From the NCBI GenBank assembly GCA_023052935.1, contig CM041292.1:150154939-150218938 (forward strand): DNA of 64,000 nt, written 5' to 3'. The DNA comes from Piezodorus guildinii. Its lineage: Eukaryota; Arthropoda; Insecta; Hemiptera; Pentatomidae. This document shows, piece by piece, positions 22,145 to 33,559 of the stretch. Position 1 is the stretch's first letter. Every line of letters begins with the position of its first letter. A program made the translations under genes and the position numbers. The notes beneath the pieces are model-generated. The model was not told the origin of the DNA and did not search any database. It was given only the letters and a program-made list of their open reading frames with translations.

Positions 22145-23311
22145 ATATATATTAAGTTGTAAGTAATAAATACTAATAATTTTTTTATTGTTTTATTATA
22201 ACAACATTATATACCAAAACGTAAGATTAAATAAAGATGTAATTTGTATAAAGATGTAATTTTTCCTATTCATCACAACCATTTATTTTTTTAATATTTT
22301 TATTTTGGTCTTGTTTCTTAAATTTACTAATATTTCATTGAAAATGGAATTCCAATGTGTCTTGTTTAGTTTAAATTTTTTTAAAATTTAACATTTATGT
22401 TGATTTTTGATTTTATTTTCGACAAGTGTTTGTGGTAAAAAGCATCGATTGATTTTGAAAATATTACTCAAACAACACCCTTGAATTTAGTTTGTCGAGT
22501 GCTTAAAACCTCTATTTGCAAACCATACACTTTTTACCTAATTAGATAATTTTAACCAAACAATAAATGCACTTATAATAAACCTTTGAATGAATATTAG
22601 TATTTTTTTCTTTATTTTTTCTCTTCATATGTTTAAAGGTTTATTGGTTTCAACAGTATGAAGTTCCGTTGTTACTGGATTAGTTTCATACACAAGTTTG
22701 TCGCAGCATAAACAATGTTTATTAACTTAATGAAATAATTTAAATGTATTTATATGTTTGGAAAATTAAAACCAAGATTTTCTTAATTATTTTTTTAAGT
22801 TGCTACAAACGTTTATTATTAAAAGAATTTCTATAAATTTGGAATTTTATATATTTACTCTATTGAATAAATATTCAATTAACATCCATGGATGTAATTA
22901 AATAAACATAAATTTGCATGTTTAAAGATTTTCTTTTAGTTACTGTCGAAATTATTATAACTGAAATTATGAACAATTAATCTCTTCTTTTTGTTTCCTT
23001 GTTCATTATTAAAAATTAATGTTCTATAAAAAAACGTTCGTAAAACTCAATAAAACATCAATTTTATTTACCAATTAGAATGTTTTTATTTGGCCGATTC
23101 AATTATTCGAATCATTAGCGAAATCGCCCTTACTCATCGAAATATATACTTTAATCATTATGAAAATTATCGAGAAATTATTTGTCTCTCCTTAGTGCTA
23201 AGTTTCAAGCCTCAAAGACATTCATATTTTAGGGTAAAGCATGCATGATAATATATCGCAGCTTTGAATTATTTTTAGATACTCGGAATTTCTTTTTCCG
23301 AGTTATATTCA
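22145..23311. other. AT-rich unannotated stretch
   Basis: No recognised feature. Confidence 0.5.
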
Positions 23312-24030
23312 TTCATTCATTATCGGCGCAACAGACGCATAAAGCAGTCCCTGGCCTATTCAACCGCTCTTCCCTAGTCCTCTCTTTCGTTAGCACGCCT
23401 CACTGATACTCCCGCTTTCCTCAGATTCACGGAGACACTGTCCTCCCATCTTCCCTTCGGTCTTCCACGAGGCCTCCCGCCAGGGTTTCCATAGTACAGA
23501 CTTTTGACTGTCCTTTCTTCACCCATTCCAGCCAGCCACCTAATGCGCTGTACTCTCACAAACTGGGAAACAGTCAAGTTATCATAGAGTGTGTACAGCT
23601 CTGCGTTTTTGCGGAGTCAAAACAGACTCATTCCTCTATACACCCATATATATATATACGCCTTAGGATCTTCCTTTCGGACCTGTCAATGCAGTCAACA
23701 GATGCTTTGCTCAGAGTCCAGGTTTCGGATGCATATGTTAAGACGAGCGTTCTATATAGTCTGAGTTTGGTTGTGCGACTGAGCAGTCTGCTTCTGAAGA
23801 GTTTAGATAGACTGAAATAGGATCGGTTTGCTGTCATTATCCTATGTCTTATTTCCACTTCCTCTTCTAAGGCATCATGGATCCTAAGTACTTAAAGTTG
23901 TTGAAACACTCAAATCTGTAGTTCCCTACTATGTAGTGTCTCTGTGGGTGTGCTGGCTTCTTCCTCCTGAGAATCAGAATAATTATTTTATCTGTCTGTG
24001 AAATGGGAACTTTTTTTTTTTTTTTTTTGT
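23312..24030 (-). pseudogene. RTE/CFDP2-like LINE fragment: RT thumb to C-terminus and 3' end
   Basis: Three minus-strand open segments in different frames make one decayed C-terminus. The first has FKYLGSMM (about 23880), the second LRLYRTLVLTYASETWTL (about 23730-23780) and the third RVQRIRWLAGM.E and GGRPRGRPKGRWEDSV (about 23430-23560), the block that closes this LINE group's ORF. The 3' end reads GGCGCAACAGACGC and finishes in an (ATTC)n run at about 23308-23320. The 3' GGCGCAACA motif is shared with the element at 54760-55895. A T run at about 24010-24028 marks the left limit of the recognisable coding part. Confidence 0.85.
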
Positions 24031-24339
24031 TCAAATTGTTATTGTTCTTGTTGAGCTTCAAGATTAGAGCCTTAACAGTTGACATTTTAATTTGACCGTC
24101 ATTCAATTGGTTCCTAAGCCTCTTTTAATTTTAAAACACCTGTATGCGGTTCATATACTTCAGCCAAAAAAAATTGTTTGCGCTAATCATGATTAGCATG
24201 AGTATTCTAAAATTCTTGCGTCGCTTTGAGTGATTAGAATTTTTAAGAAAGTTTCAGAAACCAGGAAAATCTGAGCTTATTTCTACGAATTTCCTTGATA
24301 TATATAATAATTTTTAACACAAATACATAAACATGGAAG

Positions 24340-24585
24340 CAGTTTCAGTACATAGTAAAATTAGTCCTTTTCGTGCGTAAGATTCGAAATGCGTGGATTC
24401 GAACCCGATTGTGGCAGGTTAATAATTATTTATTCTATTGTATCAGCCGTGGGTCGACCTGAAGGTCGGGATATCCCTCTGGAGCTCATTCAGTCTCTAT
24501 AAAGTAGTGGATTGAGTCATATAGACGTCAACCATCCTTCTAGAACAGTCGTTAGTATTGTAACGATTGTAATGTAGTTATCTTC
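24340..24585 (+). mobile_element. tRNA-derived SINE, family S2, diverged
   Basis: The B-box-like GGATTCGAACCC is followed by a body (TTATTCTATTGTATCAGCCGTGG, then CCCTCTGG, then CAGTCTCTATAAAG) that aligns to the minus-strand copy at 54140-54442. The body is unrelated to S1. The 3' end is vague. Confidence 0.7.
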
Positions 24586-24928
24586 CTCTTTATTTTCGCC
24601 TTTTTTATCGGTTGATACAAAACGGTCGTCAATTTTGGCCTTCGCTCCTCTGGCATTCTTGATAAATGTCCATACCATTTCAACCTTTTTATTTCTATTT
24701 CTTAGAGCATAGTTGTTTCTTGTTAGGCATTCCGCCTAGATCTGTTTGTAAGATTTTAAAGAATTAAATGGTGTTGTTTTTCAGTGGTTTAGTAAAACTA
24801 GAAAAAAAAAAAAATACCAAATCAAATGAAAATGGATTTAATTGAGTTGAAAGGGATTTAAATAATCACCTAATTAATTGGATATCTTTTGAAAGTCTTA
24901 TCGTAAACAAACAATGATTTGTATTTGC

Positions 24929-25210
24929 GATCACCTGTAGCAGGGTGGCTTTCATAACAGCCTTCTATGCCAAAGGTCACGGCTTCAAACCCGCATGTGG
25001 TCCTAGGATTTTTTAATGGGAGTAAATAATCCTTAGTTATGCCTTCCTTCGGAGGGGACGTAAAAAGTTGTTCCGAGCCTGTGCGATGTCAGGTAATCGT
25101 TAAAGATCCCTATCCTAATTAAATCTGGAAAGGCAAAATTTAGGACTCCCTCAGTAGCATCATCCGATTATCCACAATAGCATTAAGTGACGTAAAATGA
25201 TCAAACAATA
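24929..25210 (+). mobile_element. SINE S1, nearly complete
   Basis: It carries a tRNA-like head with GGCTTCAAACCC, the GGAGGGGACGTAAAAAG block, the CGTTAAAGATCCCTATCC block, and a tail. The TSD is 16 bp with one mismatch: ACAATGATTTGTATTT (24911-24926) and ACAATGGTTTGTATTT (25211-25226). Confidence 0.92.
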
Positions 25211-25226
25211 ACAATGGTTTGTATTT

Positions 25227-25467
25227 TACGTATGTCATTATGCTAGCTTTAAAAAAAAAAAAAAAATCAGAAAATAATTAAAAGCATAATTTGAACGATA
25301 GTTACAATTATCTTTTGAATATTAATGGAAGATCAAGATTTCTTTAGTTCAGCGACACTCTCATCACTTAAGCTACTTTCTAATGACGGGGAAATATTTT
25401 TTCAGCTAAGAAATATCCTCTCTCTCTCCTTGTAATCATCTTTAATTATTTTTAATCTTTTTACATC

Positions 25468-25516
<49 letters not shown>

Positions 25517-26435
25517 ATGTATATATCAATTTATTTTTTTTTTTTTAAATTATAATTTAGTATTTGATAATATGATAAACGATCCTTTGGAAATATTTCA
25601 TACAATTATTTTCTTATCATATAATTTTCGAATGGTTTTGAAGTTTTAAATATTCAATTCACTCTATTTATTTTGACCGTACTCAAAAATTGGAAAAAAA
25701 AAAAAAACAAACAATTCCTTGCCTGCCGATGGCCTGGAAACTGCGGAATCACACTTATTGGTTAGTAAAGATACAAGGTTTTTTTTTTTGTTTTTTTTTG
25801 CTAGGTGTCTTAAGCAACTAATCATTGAAGTACGTGATTTATAGTTTTTATATGATTGAAAGTATATTTTAATATTTATTTATATTATTTTTTAAATATT
25901 CCTCATTTATTATGTCATACTTACAGAGACCAGATTTACAGAGGTGTAGTGTTATGCACTAAAAAATAATCCCTTATCCTTGAACAGAATATACCATGAA
26001 AAAAGTAATTGGCTTTTAAAATATAATTATCGTTATTTTTAGTTGAAGAACTTGCAGGCTTACTAATTGTAAGCTCATTCTTTATGTGGTAAAATTTATT
26101 TGTATGTGTACTTAGATCTAATTTAAATTAATACCGAGGATTTCTTTGAATAATATTTGGTTAATATTTATATGATAGAGGCTGATCATTGTATAGGCTC
26201 TTCAGAACTATCCAAGGTCTTACTTTCTACCCATTCCATATTCTTATTGATTTCATTTCCTAAATTTTCTTGGTATTTTATTGAATATTATTGATATAAT
26301 TTATCTGTAGATAATACGCACACAACTTCTTATAAATTATAAACATTAAATGTATTCAAATGATTGCTTCGGTTTAGTTTCAAAGCACAATGAAAGTTTT
26401 TAGGTTTAATAATGAAAAAAAGAATGAAAATCAAT

Positions 26436-26505
<70 letters not shown>

Positions 26506-27764
26506 AATGAAATGTATACTTTATGTTGTGTATCAAAAATTGTATCTCTGCTGCGAACCGATTAAATTTATTTTAAAAAGCATATATGATCTATTACAGA
26601 ATTGCTATTTTTGTTTATTGAGAAAGAGGCAAAGTGTTAATTTTGTAATTAATTCTCTTTTTATAGCCTATATGTATCGATTATTTATTACTATTAGGAA
26701 TAATAATACTTATAATCCTAAAAAATAAATGAGGAAACAATTTTGAAAATTTATTATTTAAGACAATTTTTATTAATGCAGTATCTAATCACAGTTTTTA
26801 TTAAATAATTATGCATAGTATAATTATTGAATAATACAACTTGTAATTGCCTGACTCACATTTTATCTGTTTTTATAAATATTAAAAATAAAAATCTAAT
26901 ATGTATTCTTTCAGAAATTCACTGGAAGATTTCCAAGCACATAAACAATTAACAACAATTTTTATGTGACTTTAAATGATTTATTTATTTTTTAAGACGC
27001 TTGCTTTAATAATTATAATTATTAAATAGTTATTATTATAATTTTATTTTTATGAGCATAAGATGAGATGGAAGAGAATAGTAGGATGCGACGCAGATGT
27101 GTTAAATAAATTAAACTATAAACATATGAAAAAATAAATAATAGTATTATAAAGATTTATTTACCTTGTTTTGGAATGTTTAATGCATATCCTTCTCGAT
27201 AATGGCTAAAATTACACAATGGTACGTAGCTTAAAAAAAAGAACATAAGTAAAAAAGTAAATCCCTTTTTTGAACCGTATTTTTTTTATACAAGGCTATT
27301 TTTAATCATCTGCTATTAAAACTTGTTTTTATCTTTCGTAGCCATTGATATCGAATATGCTTTTTTTGTACTTGATTTTTAAATCATGATAACAAGAAGA
27401 GCTGAATGCCTAAAAATCAATTTTTTCATTTAAAAAAAACAGTTGTTAAGTTTCGCAAACATGATAGAAATATTGTCTGGTACTCACTGCTGAGCACTGT
27501 CATGATTGGAGTTTTAAAAGTTAGTCAATTATTCTAAAATAATTTTAGTCGATTTAGTTGAACATGAATCATGACTATGACCTTCATTTTAAGTTGGACT
27601 TTTGGATTGGATTGGGGAAGGGACAGATAAGTTAAGGGGGCTTACCAATCTGTATGTATAAATAATAATGTCATTATGCATATTTGGAAATTGAAAATTA
27701 ATTTTTAAAATTGTATACTTATCGACTAGCGGATTGTATCTAAAATCACACACATCATCGACCA
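25227..27764. other. AT-rich stretch with two (TA)n tracts
   Basis: TA-dinucleotide runs lie at about 25469-25510 and 26443-26505. The open frames over them (polyIle-Tyr) are artefacts of the repeat. No gene is seen. Confidence 0.55.
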
Positions 27765-27853
27765 TTTCCGGTGAAAACTGGAATTCACTAATTTTCATGA
27801 TCCCAATATTTTCCCTTATTGTATATTTCATATTTACGTAAGTTAAAGAAAAA
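27765..27853 (+). mobile_element. TIR/CA-family element, 3' terminal fragment
   Basis: Only the last ~90 bp is recognisable: TTTCCGGTGAAAACTGGAATTC, then ATTTTCATGATCCCAATA and a decayed terminus ACGTAAGTTAAAGAAA. Confidence 0.7.
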
Positions 27854-28295
27854 ATTATATCGACAGAATCATGACTTGTTGGTTATTTGATGATATTTGG
27901 GTGTCTTGTGTCTTTGTTATATACAGTTATTTTTGTCTATTGTTTTGAGCCTGACCTCACACATTTAATTAGCATTTGACAAAACGAGGGTCAAGTTCTG
28001 ACCAATTTTCTTGTTCCGGGTGTCCTTGAAGCTATGTGTTATGTAATGTTCAATTTGCGGATTCTTGTATAATATTCTCTGAGAAGATATTTTTGCTATT
28101 AATACACTTAATTATTAAGATTATTAAAGTATTTTGTCAAAAAACGGCTTTCATTAACTCCTTGAATTGTAAACACTTGAGTTTAAATTTAAATTATCTC
28201 TTATAATTAAATTATGTAAGATCTTAGAATATTATCTTTACCATATCAGAGAACAGTTAAATAATTCTTTTCCACCAAAAATAAATCAACCTACA
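27854..28295. other. AT-rich unannotated stretch
   Basis: No recognised feature. Confidence 0.5.
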
Positions 28296-28304
28296 GAAAG
28301 TGAT

Positions 28305-28884
28305 TTTTTTTTAAATATTTTTATTGCAATTTACAACTGTATTTTGTAATACAACTAGTAAATATGCTAGTAAAGATAAAATATATGAAAAAACATGAAG
28401 AGAGACTGCCCATTGGCAGCACTCTAGTAGTCAATCTAAACAAGGTCTCGAGGCCACCTTCTTTTCAGACGCCTCGGAGGGTTATCAGGGATCGAAGAGC
28501 TAGCTTCCTCTTCGATCCCTGAGATGGTAGAAACTAGTGGGTTAGAGTGGGAATGGAGTTTTGCATGGAAAGATCCATACCTGGTTCGGGCCAAAACAGT
28601 AACATAGGGAACATCAAGATCTTTGTGGGTGAGCTTATTCGTGACTAAGTAAGGACCGTAGAGGATTTTACGAAGGATTTTGGATTGTTAGGATTGGATA
28701 CGAGAGGAATTGGATGGTTTGGTGGAGCCCCATAGCTCAATTCCGTAAGTCCAGATAGGTCTTATAATAGTCATGTAGATGAGTCTTTTGTAGTTAAGTG
28801 GAAGATTAGAACGTTTGTCTATTAAGTGTTGAAGTAGTCTAAAACGTCGTGTAGTTTCTTGTCGTTTCAGTCTTGTATGAGGGT
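28305..28884 (-). pseudogene. 5'-truncated Jockey-type LINE copy with TSD
   Basis: The minus-strand segment covers the RT C-terminus (IRPIWTYGIELWGS, LARTRYGSF, and the terminal RRLKRRWPRDL block) and the 3' UTR, with an AATAAA-type signal near its T-run (poly(A)) end. It is the same family as 2590-3420 but in better condition, with a stop or two. The TSD GAAAGTGAT lies at 28296-28304 and 28885-28893 directly abutting both ends, so this is a dead-on-arrival insertion produced by incomplete reverse transcription. Confidence 0.92.
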
Positions 28885-28893
28885 GAAAGTGAT

Positions 28894-31800
28894 CTTAAAA
28901 TTAGAATTCCAAATTACCTATTACCTCACAATTTGAAAATAAAATTTATTTGAGATTAAATTAAATTAAATGTATTTTCACTTGGAATTCTTAGATTTAT
29001 AAAAATAAAATAAATTAGTTATGAAAGTAAATTAGAGATTAATTTTTTAAATGAGTAGTTATATTTTTGAAATCTAAGATTCATACGATTTCTATTTCGT
29101 CCATGCTGAACAATGAGATTCAAATTTTCATCAATTAATTTTTTTTTAAACCTCCAATTTATTATATAGAACAATATAATACAATCTCTCATGATATCCG
29201 AGTGTTCTAAACCTTAGACCTTTGGAAAATAAATGTTAAAATTAGGAATTAAATTCTTTTTAATTACATAATTTAGGTTTAATAGATATGTAGAGAGACT
29301 CATTATTAATTATATCATTTGTAGAGAAACCTTTCTTTTATAAATGTATGTCATTATATTCAAAATCTTTTAATATATTTTTACTTTTTTCAAGTAAAAA
29401 CTCTCTTCACAAATAAACATAATTTGTCCAATTTTAAAACAATTTTAGTTCAGTATATTGAAGTTTGACATTAAGTATTTATATTAATCATCATATTATA
29501 TAAAAATTGAAAAACCTTATTAAACTAATAGCTGATAAAAACTATAAGCATAGTTCATATTGTCTTGTCATTTGTGTATTTTTATTTCGCAAGCAGCACT
29601 CCTTACCAACTCAAGATCCTGACTATGTAATTTCAGAATTAAAGGACTAAATAAGCATTACAATAATTTAGAACAAAAAATTAAGATAGGGGTAATCGAA
29701 TACATATTACGCAAAGTGAAATAAATGGACATATTAAATCGCACGAGGAATATTTATTTTAATTATATTCTTTTACAGTTTAGGGCATTTAATTAATGTT
29801 CTATTATTTTTGCTTATTTCTTGCTAATTTTGGGGGAAATTTACAGATAAAGCAAACAGATTCGTTTATTTATTTATTATATGTTCTTGGATTCATTCAA
29901 CATCAAATATTATTTAAAATTATTCTTTTAAGATGTAAGATTAAATTATATATTATTTTACAAACACTCAGAACAATTGTATTTTCCTTTAATTTTTTTT
30001 TTACTGTAAATACATTTATATCTTATATTTTTTTATTACATCTTTTTTTTTTTTTGTTCTCATGTTAATATACATTTTTTTCGTGTGCATTTTTATTAGA
30101 AAAACCTTTTTAGTTATTTTATTTGTTCATGTTATTAGTTATATTCTATTGTTTTCAATTATTTTACTCTACGACTCCAGTCTTAAGTTTACTTTGTATT
30201 TCCTGCTGTTTTATTCTGAAGGGACAAGTCCCAGAATAATAATATAATAATAATAATAATTATTATTATTATTACATATTTTTTAGTCCTTATTTTCTTC
30301 CAGTTACTACAGTTGTGCTACTGTATTCCCTCAGACGTATTTGCGACCTGCATTTCGTGAGCTGCTGAACGGACGATTTCACGTTCACTGTATTTAGTCT
30401 TTTCACACGAACGAGAACTCACGACCTCTTCTTTAATGGCAGTTACTATCTAAACCATGATTATAATTTTAAATATTCCAATGCAAATATTTTATTCCAC
30501 TTTTCGTATTTCTTATTTATTATATAAGAATTCTACGAGGAGTGAGAAAAAATAAAAATACAAGGTTAGAAACCTCTGCTCTATAAGTATGAAATTAAAA
30601 AAATAATGATTAATGTACAAATATACATAATGACATTATTTAACATATTGTTATACCGATATCTTGTAGAGAAACTCTCGCCTTGAAAAGTCATAATTAT
30701 ACGTCATAAAAATAATGATAATATGTTATTGCTCATAATTCTTTTGCACCAGTATTTTCTTAAAGGAATAAAAAAATATATAAACATTCAAAAAACAACA
30801 ACATATAATTATAGAATTGTAAGAAAATATAATTTTTAGAATAATATATTAAATTAGTTATTTAGCTATTAAAAAATTGTCAGTACTTCTGTGGCCTACT
30901 TACAGCACCTAAAATATTTTTATCTTTATTGAAAAATCTCTTAATCTATATGAAAACCTTACCATTAATCTTAACCTTGCAATCCTTTAATCTATGTGGA
31001 ATATGTCAATTATTATTACATAAATTACGGGAAAAATATTATATTATCTGCTATTAGAAACATCTATGTAAGTTTGAATTATTCATAATTTATAAATTAT
31101 GAATTTATTTACTACTTATTTTAATAATAAATAAGTATTATTTATTGATACCTGTTATCGTTTAGTCATATTACTTATATGAATATTATTTTATTTGAAT
31201 AAATGATGGTAGGAGTTCTATGGATTTTATTTATAATTTCAATGTGCCGCAAGAGGAAATATAATTTAACTATATATTTTAGAATAGTGTCTTATTTTTA
31301 TGGTATTTAACGAAATAATAAATACATTTTTTTTTTAATTAGTCAAAAATTATATTAATCTTAAGTTGATGTGAAATTAATGTAAACTTGGGAAATAAGT
31401 TGGTAAAGTAGGCCAACTATTCAGTCAAGTATCCTTCGTTTTATACAAATAAACCACTTAATTTTAAATTGACTTTACAAGTATGTTTTCCAGCTCCTGA
31501 AGTATCCTTGACAATAATATTGGATTTAGAAAGGCTTCGAATCAGGTGTTCACAACCACATCTAACCTTCAACGTCCGCATCCCTCATTGCTTTTTTGCA
31601 ATTTCATATATTTCATTTACTGTTATGCCTTCTTCCTTTCTCGTGTAAAACTAATGGTAGTATTAGGAAAAAAGTATAGTGATATCATTCGGTAATTATG
31701 TATTAATTCATGGAATTAATGGAGTGGCCTTGGTTATGCAACTGCACAATGCCCGATGTATTTAATATTCCATGATCTCTACGCTAGATTAATTTCTTGG

Positions 31801-32770
31801 ACTACTATCTGACCATTATTTATTGCAATCGATGATGCCTTTTTTTAATATATATTTTCTTATTTGGATTCTTTCTTCCATCACCTACGTCTGGTTTTCC
31901 TTGAATAATTTTTTTTTAAAGTATTCTTCGGAATATTTCGCTTCCACTTAAATTTCATTTCTTTCATTAATTATTTATTTAAATTTCATAGTGTTCCAAA
32001 AGCACTTTTTCGTGACAAAAGTACGCAATGGTGGTTGAAGCTATATCAGACATCTTAACGTAATTTTATTCCTTCGTAAATTAACTTTCAAAGGTATGAT
32101 TGGCATCTTTTAGCTCATAGAAATACACAGGTTGGTTGTTTCAGCAATTTCAAGGCACCAAAATAATTTGGTAACTAAGAAAAATGTATCTGAAAATGGG
32201 TTTGCAACTGGTGAACATCCTGGTATTCAATGCCAGTTTCACTATGCGACATTGTTTTGTGATCTGAAATGCTTATCATTTAAATTGTATAAATTGCAAT
32301 AGGTATAATTGATATATTAAATTTAAGTAAAATAAGTAACAAAAATATCCTACTCAAATATATATGTATATATTTGATATATATGTAATAATACATATGT
32401 ATAATTGTATCTCGCTTCGGGGCAGTACCTTGTTATGGTTTATCATTTAGAAAAATTAAGTAAAATATAAAAATAATTTAATATGCCAATTTTTTTCTGT
32501 TCTTTCCATTGAAGAAATCTCTGTAGCCAACTATCCGTCCTACTTTACCAAAAGCGTATAAATCAATTTACGGTTTTGAAATTTTGTCCGTAATAACTAA
32601 AAACAAAACTAAAATTTGCTATTAATAAAAAGCTATTTGCACTTCATTATGTTGTATATATATTCAGATATTTAATATAATTTTAATTTTTATTAGATTT
32701 TTCGAAAATCTTTAAAAAATCAACAAGTCGTTAAATGAAACCCAAAGTTTTCTTAAAATTATCTAATAAT
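28894..32770. other. Long AT-rich stretch without recognised genes
   Basis: Nearly 4 kb of very AT-rich sequence. A perfect (AAT)n/(ATT)n palindrome lies around 30237-30275. Open frames at 29796-30068 and 30062-30247 are hydrophobic and T-rich with no family resemblance. A slightly more complex patch at 31480-32280 has no readable frame. Confidence 0.5.
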
Positions 32771-33047
32771 GATTTTTTTTTTTTTTATATAATCTTTATT
32801 GCAATATATAACTAAATACACAAAACATAAATCATGCTGTACCAAAGTAGACCAGTTTCTTAAAGTGATCACATAACATAAACATGGGATATAGAAATTA
32901 ATAAATGAAAGAAAAAATTATAATTAGTTACAATATAAGAATAATTAGTTACAGAGATGTTTCTTTGAAGTTATCGACAAATCTCTATATTTTTGTGACA
33001 TATAATTGCGCTAAAAAAACGCCAATCATAATACCTTTGAAAGTGAA
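32771..33047 (-). mobile_element. Possible LINE 3' tail on the minus strand
   Basis: A T run (32773-32786) followed by ATATAATCTTTATTGCAATA closely resembles the 3' ends of the minus-strand Jockey-type copies (T run, AATCTTTATTGCAA-like). The rest of the body is not recognisable as coding. The right end is cut by the J2 target site. Confidence 0.4.
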
Positions 33048-33060
33048 TATACTAAGGTAT
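33048..33060. repeat. Target-site duplication, left copy (TATACTAAGGTAT)
   Basis: This 13-bp sequence is repeated exactly at 37768-37780, flanking element J2. Confidence 0.95.
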
Positions 33061-33093
33061 TTTTTTTTTTTTTTTTTTTTAAATTTCTTTATT
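33061..33093 (-). terminator. J2 polyadenylation signal and poly(A) tail
   Basis: TTTATT at 33088-33093 is AATAAA on the minus strand, about 8 nt upstream of the 20-nt A tail. Confidence 0.85.
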
Positions 33094-33559
33094 TCCAGAT
33101 CGGCTGCTTGAGCCATACATGGTTTTTTTTTTAACATAAATGAATAATTATTACAACTCGTAACAATGGAAAAAGTGGGGGTATAGCCTCGTACAAAGAC
33201 ACCCCTAACGATTATAAATTTATAATTATTTCTGAGAATTAAATAATAAAAACAATTTGATAACATAACGAACAATTATAATAAAAACTAAAGAAAGAAA
33301 GAGAAGTAATGAATATACAAAATTAATACTAGGTTTGCAAGAATATAAATTATAAATTTAAGATCCATTTTAGTCTAAAAAAAAAAAAAATAAAAAAAAA
33401 ATAATAAAATAAAAAAAATAAAAAATAAAATAAATAAATGAGAAAAATTTTTTTTATTTTTTTTCAAAAACAAAAGCTAAATAATAATAAATAAAAATAA
33501 GTTAAAAATATACATAAAAAGTAAAATAATATGAGGTTCATAAAACTAGATAATAATAT

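Noticed and set aside
26330..26536. Minus-strand open frame over (TA)n giving a poly-Ile-Tyr protein
   Set aside because: Artefact of a TA microsatellite, which is open in both dinucleotide readings; the same holds at 44475-44657 and 54305-54514.
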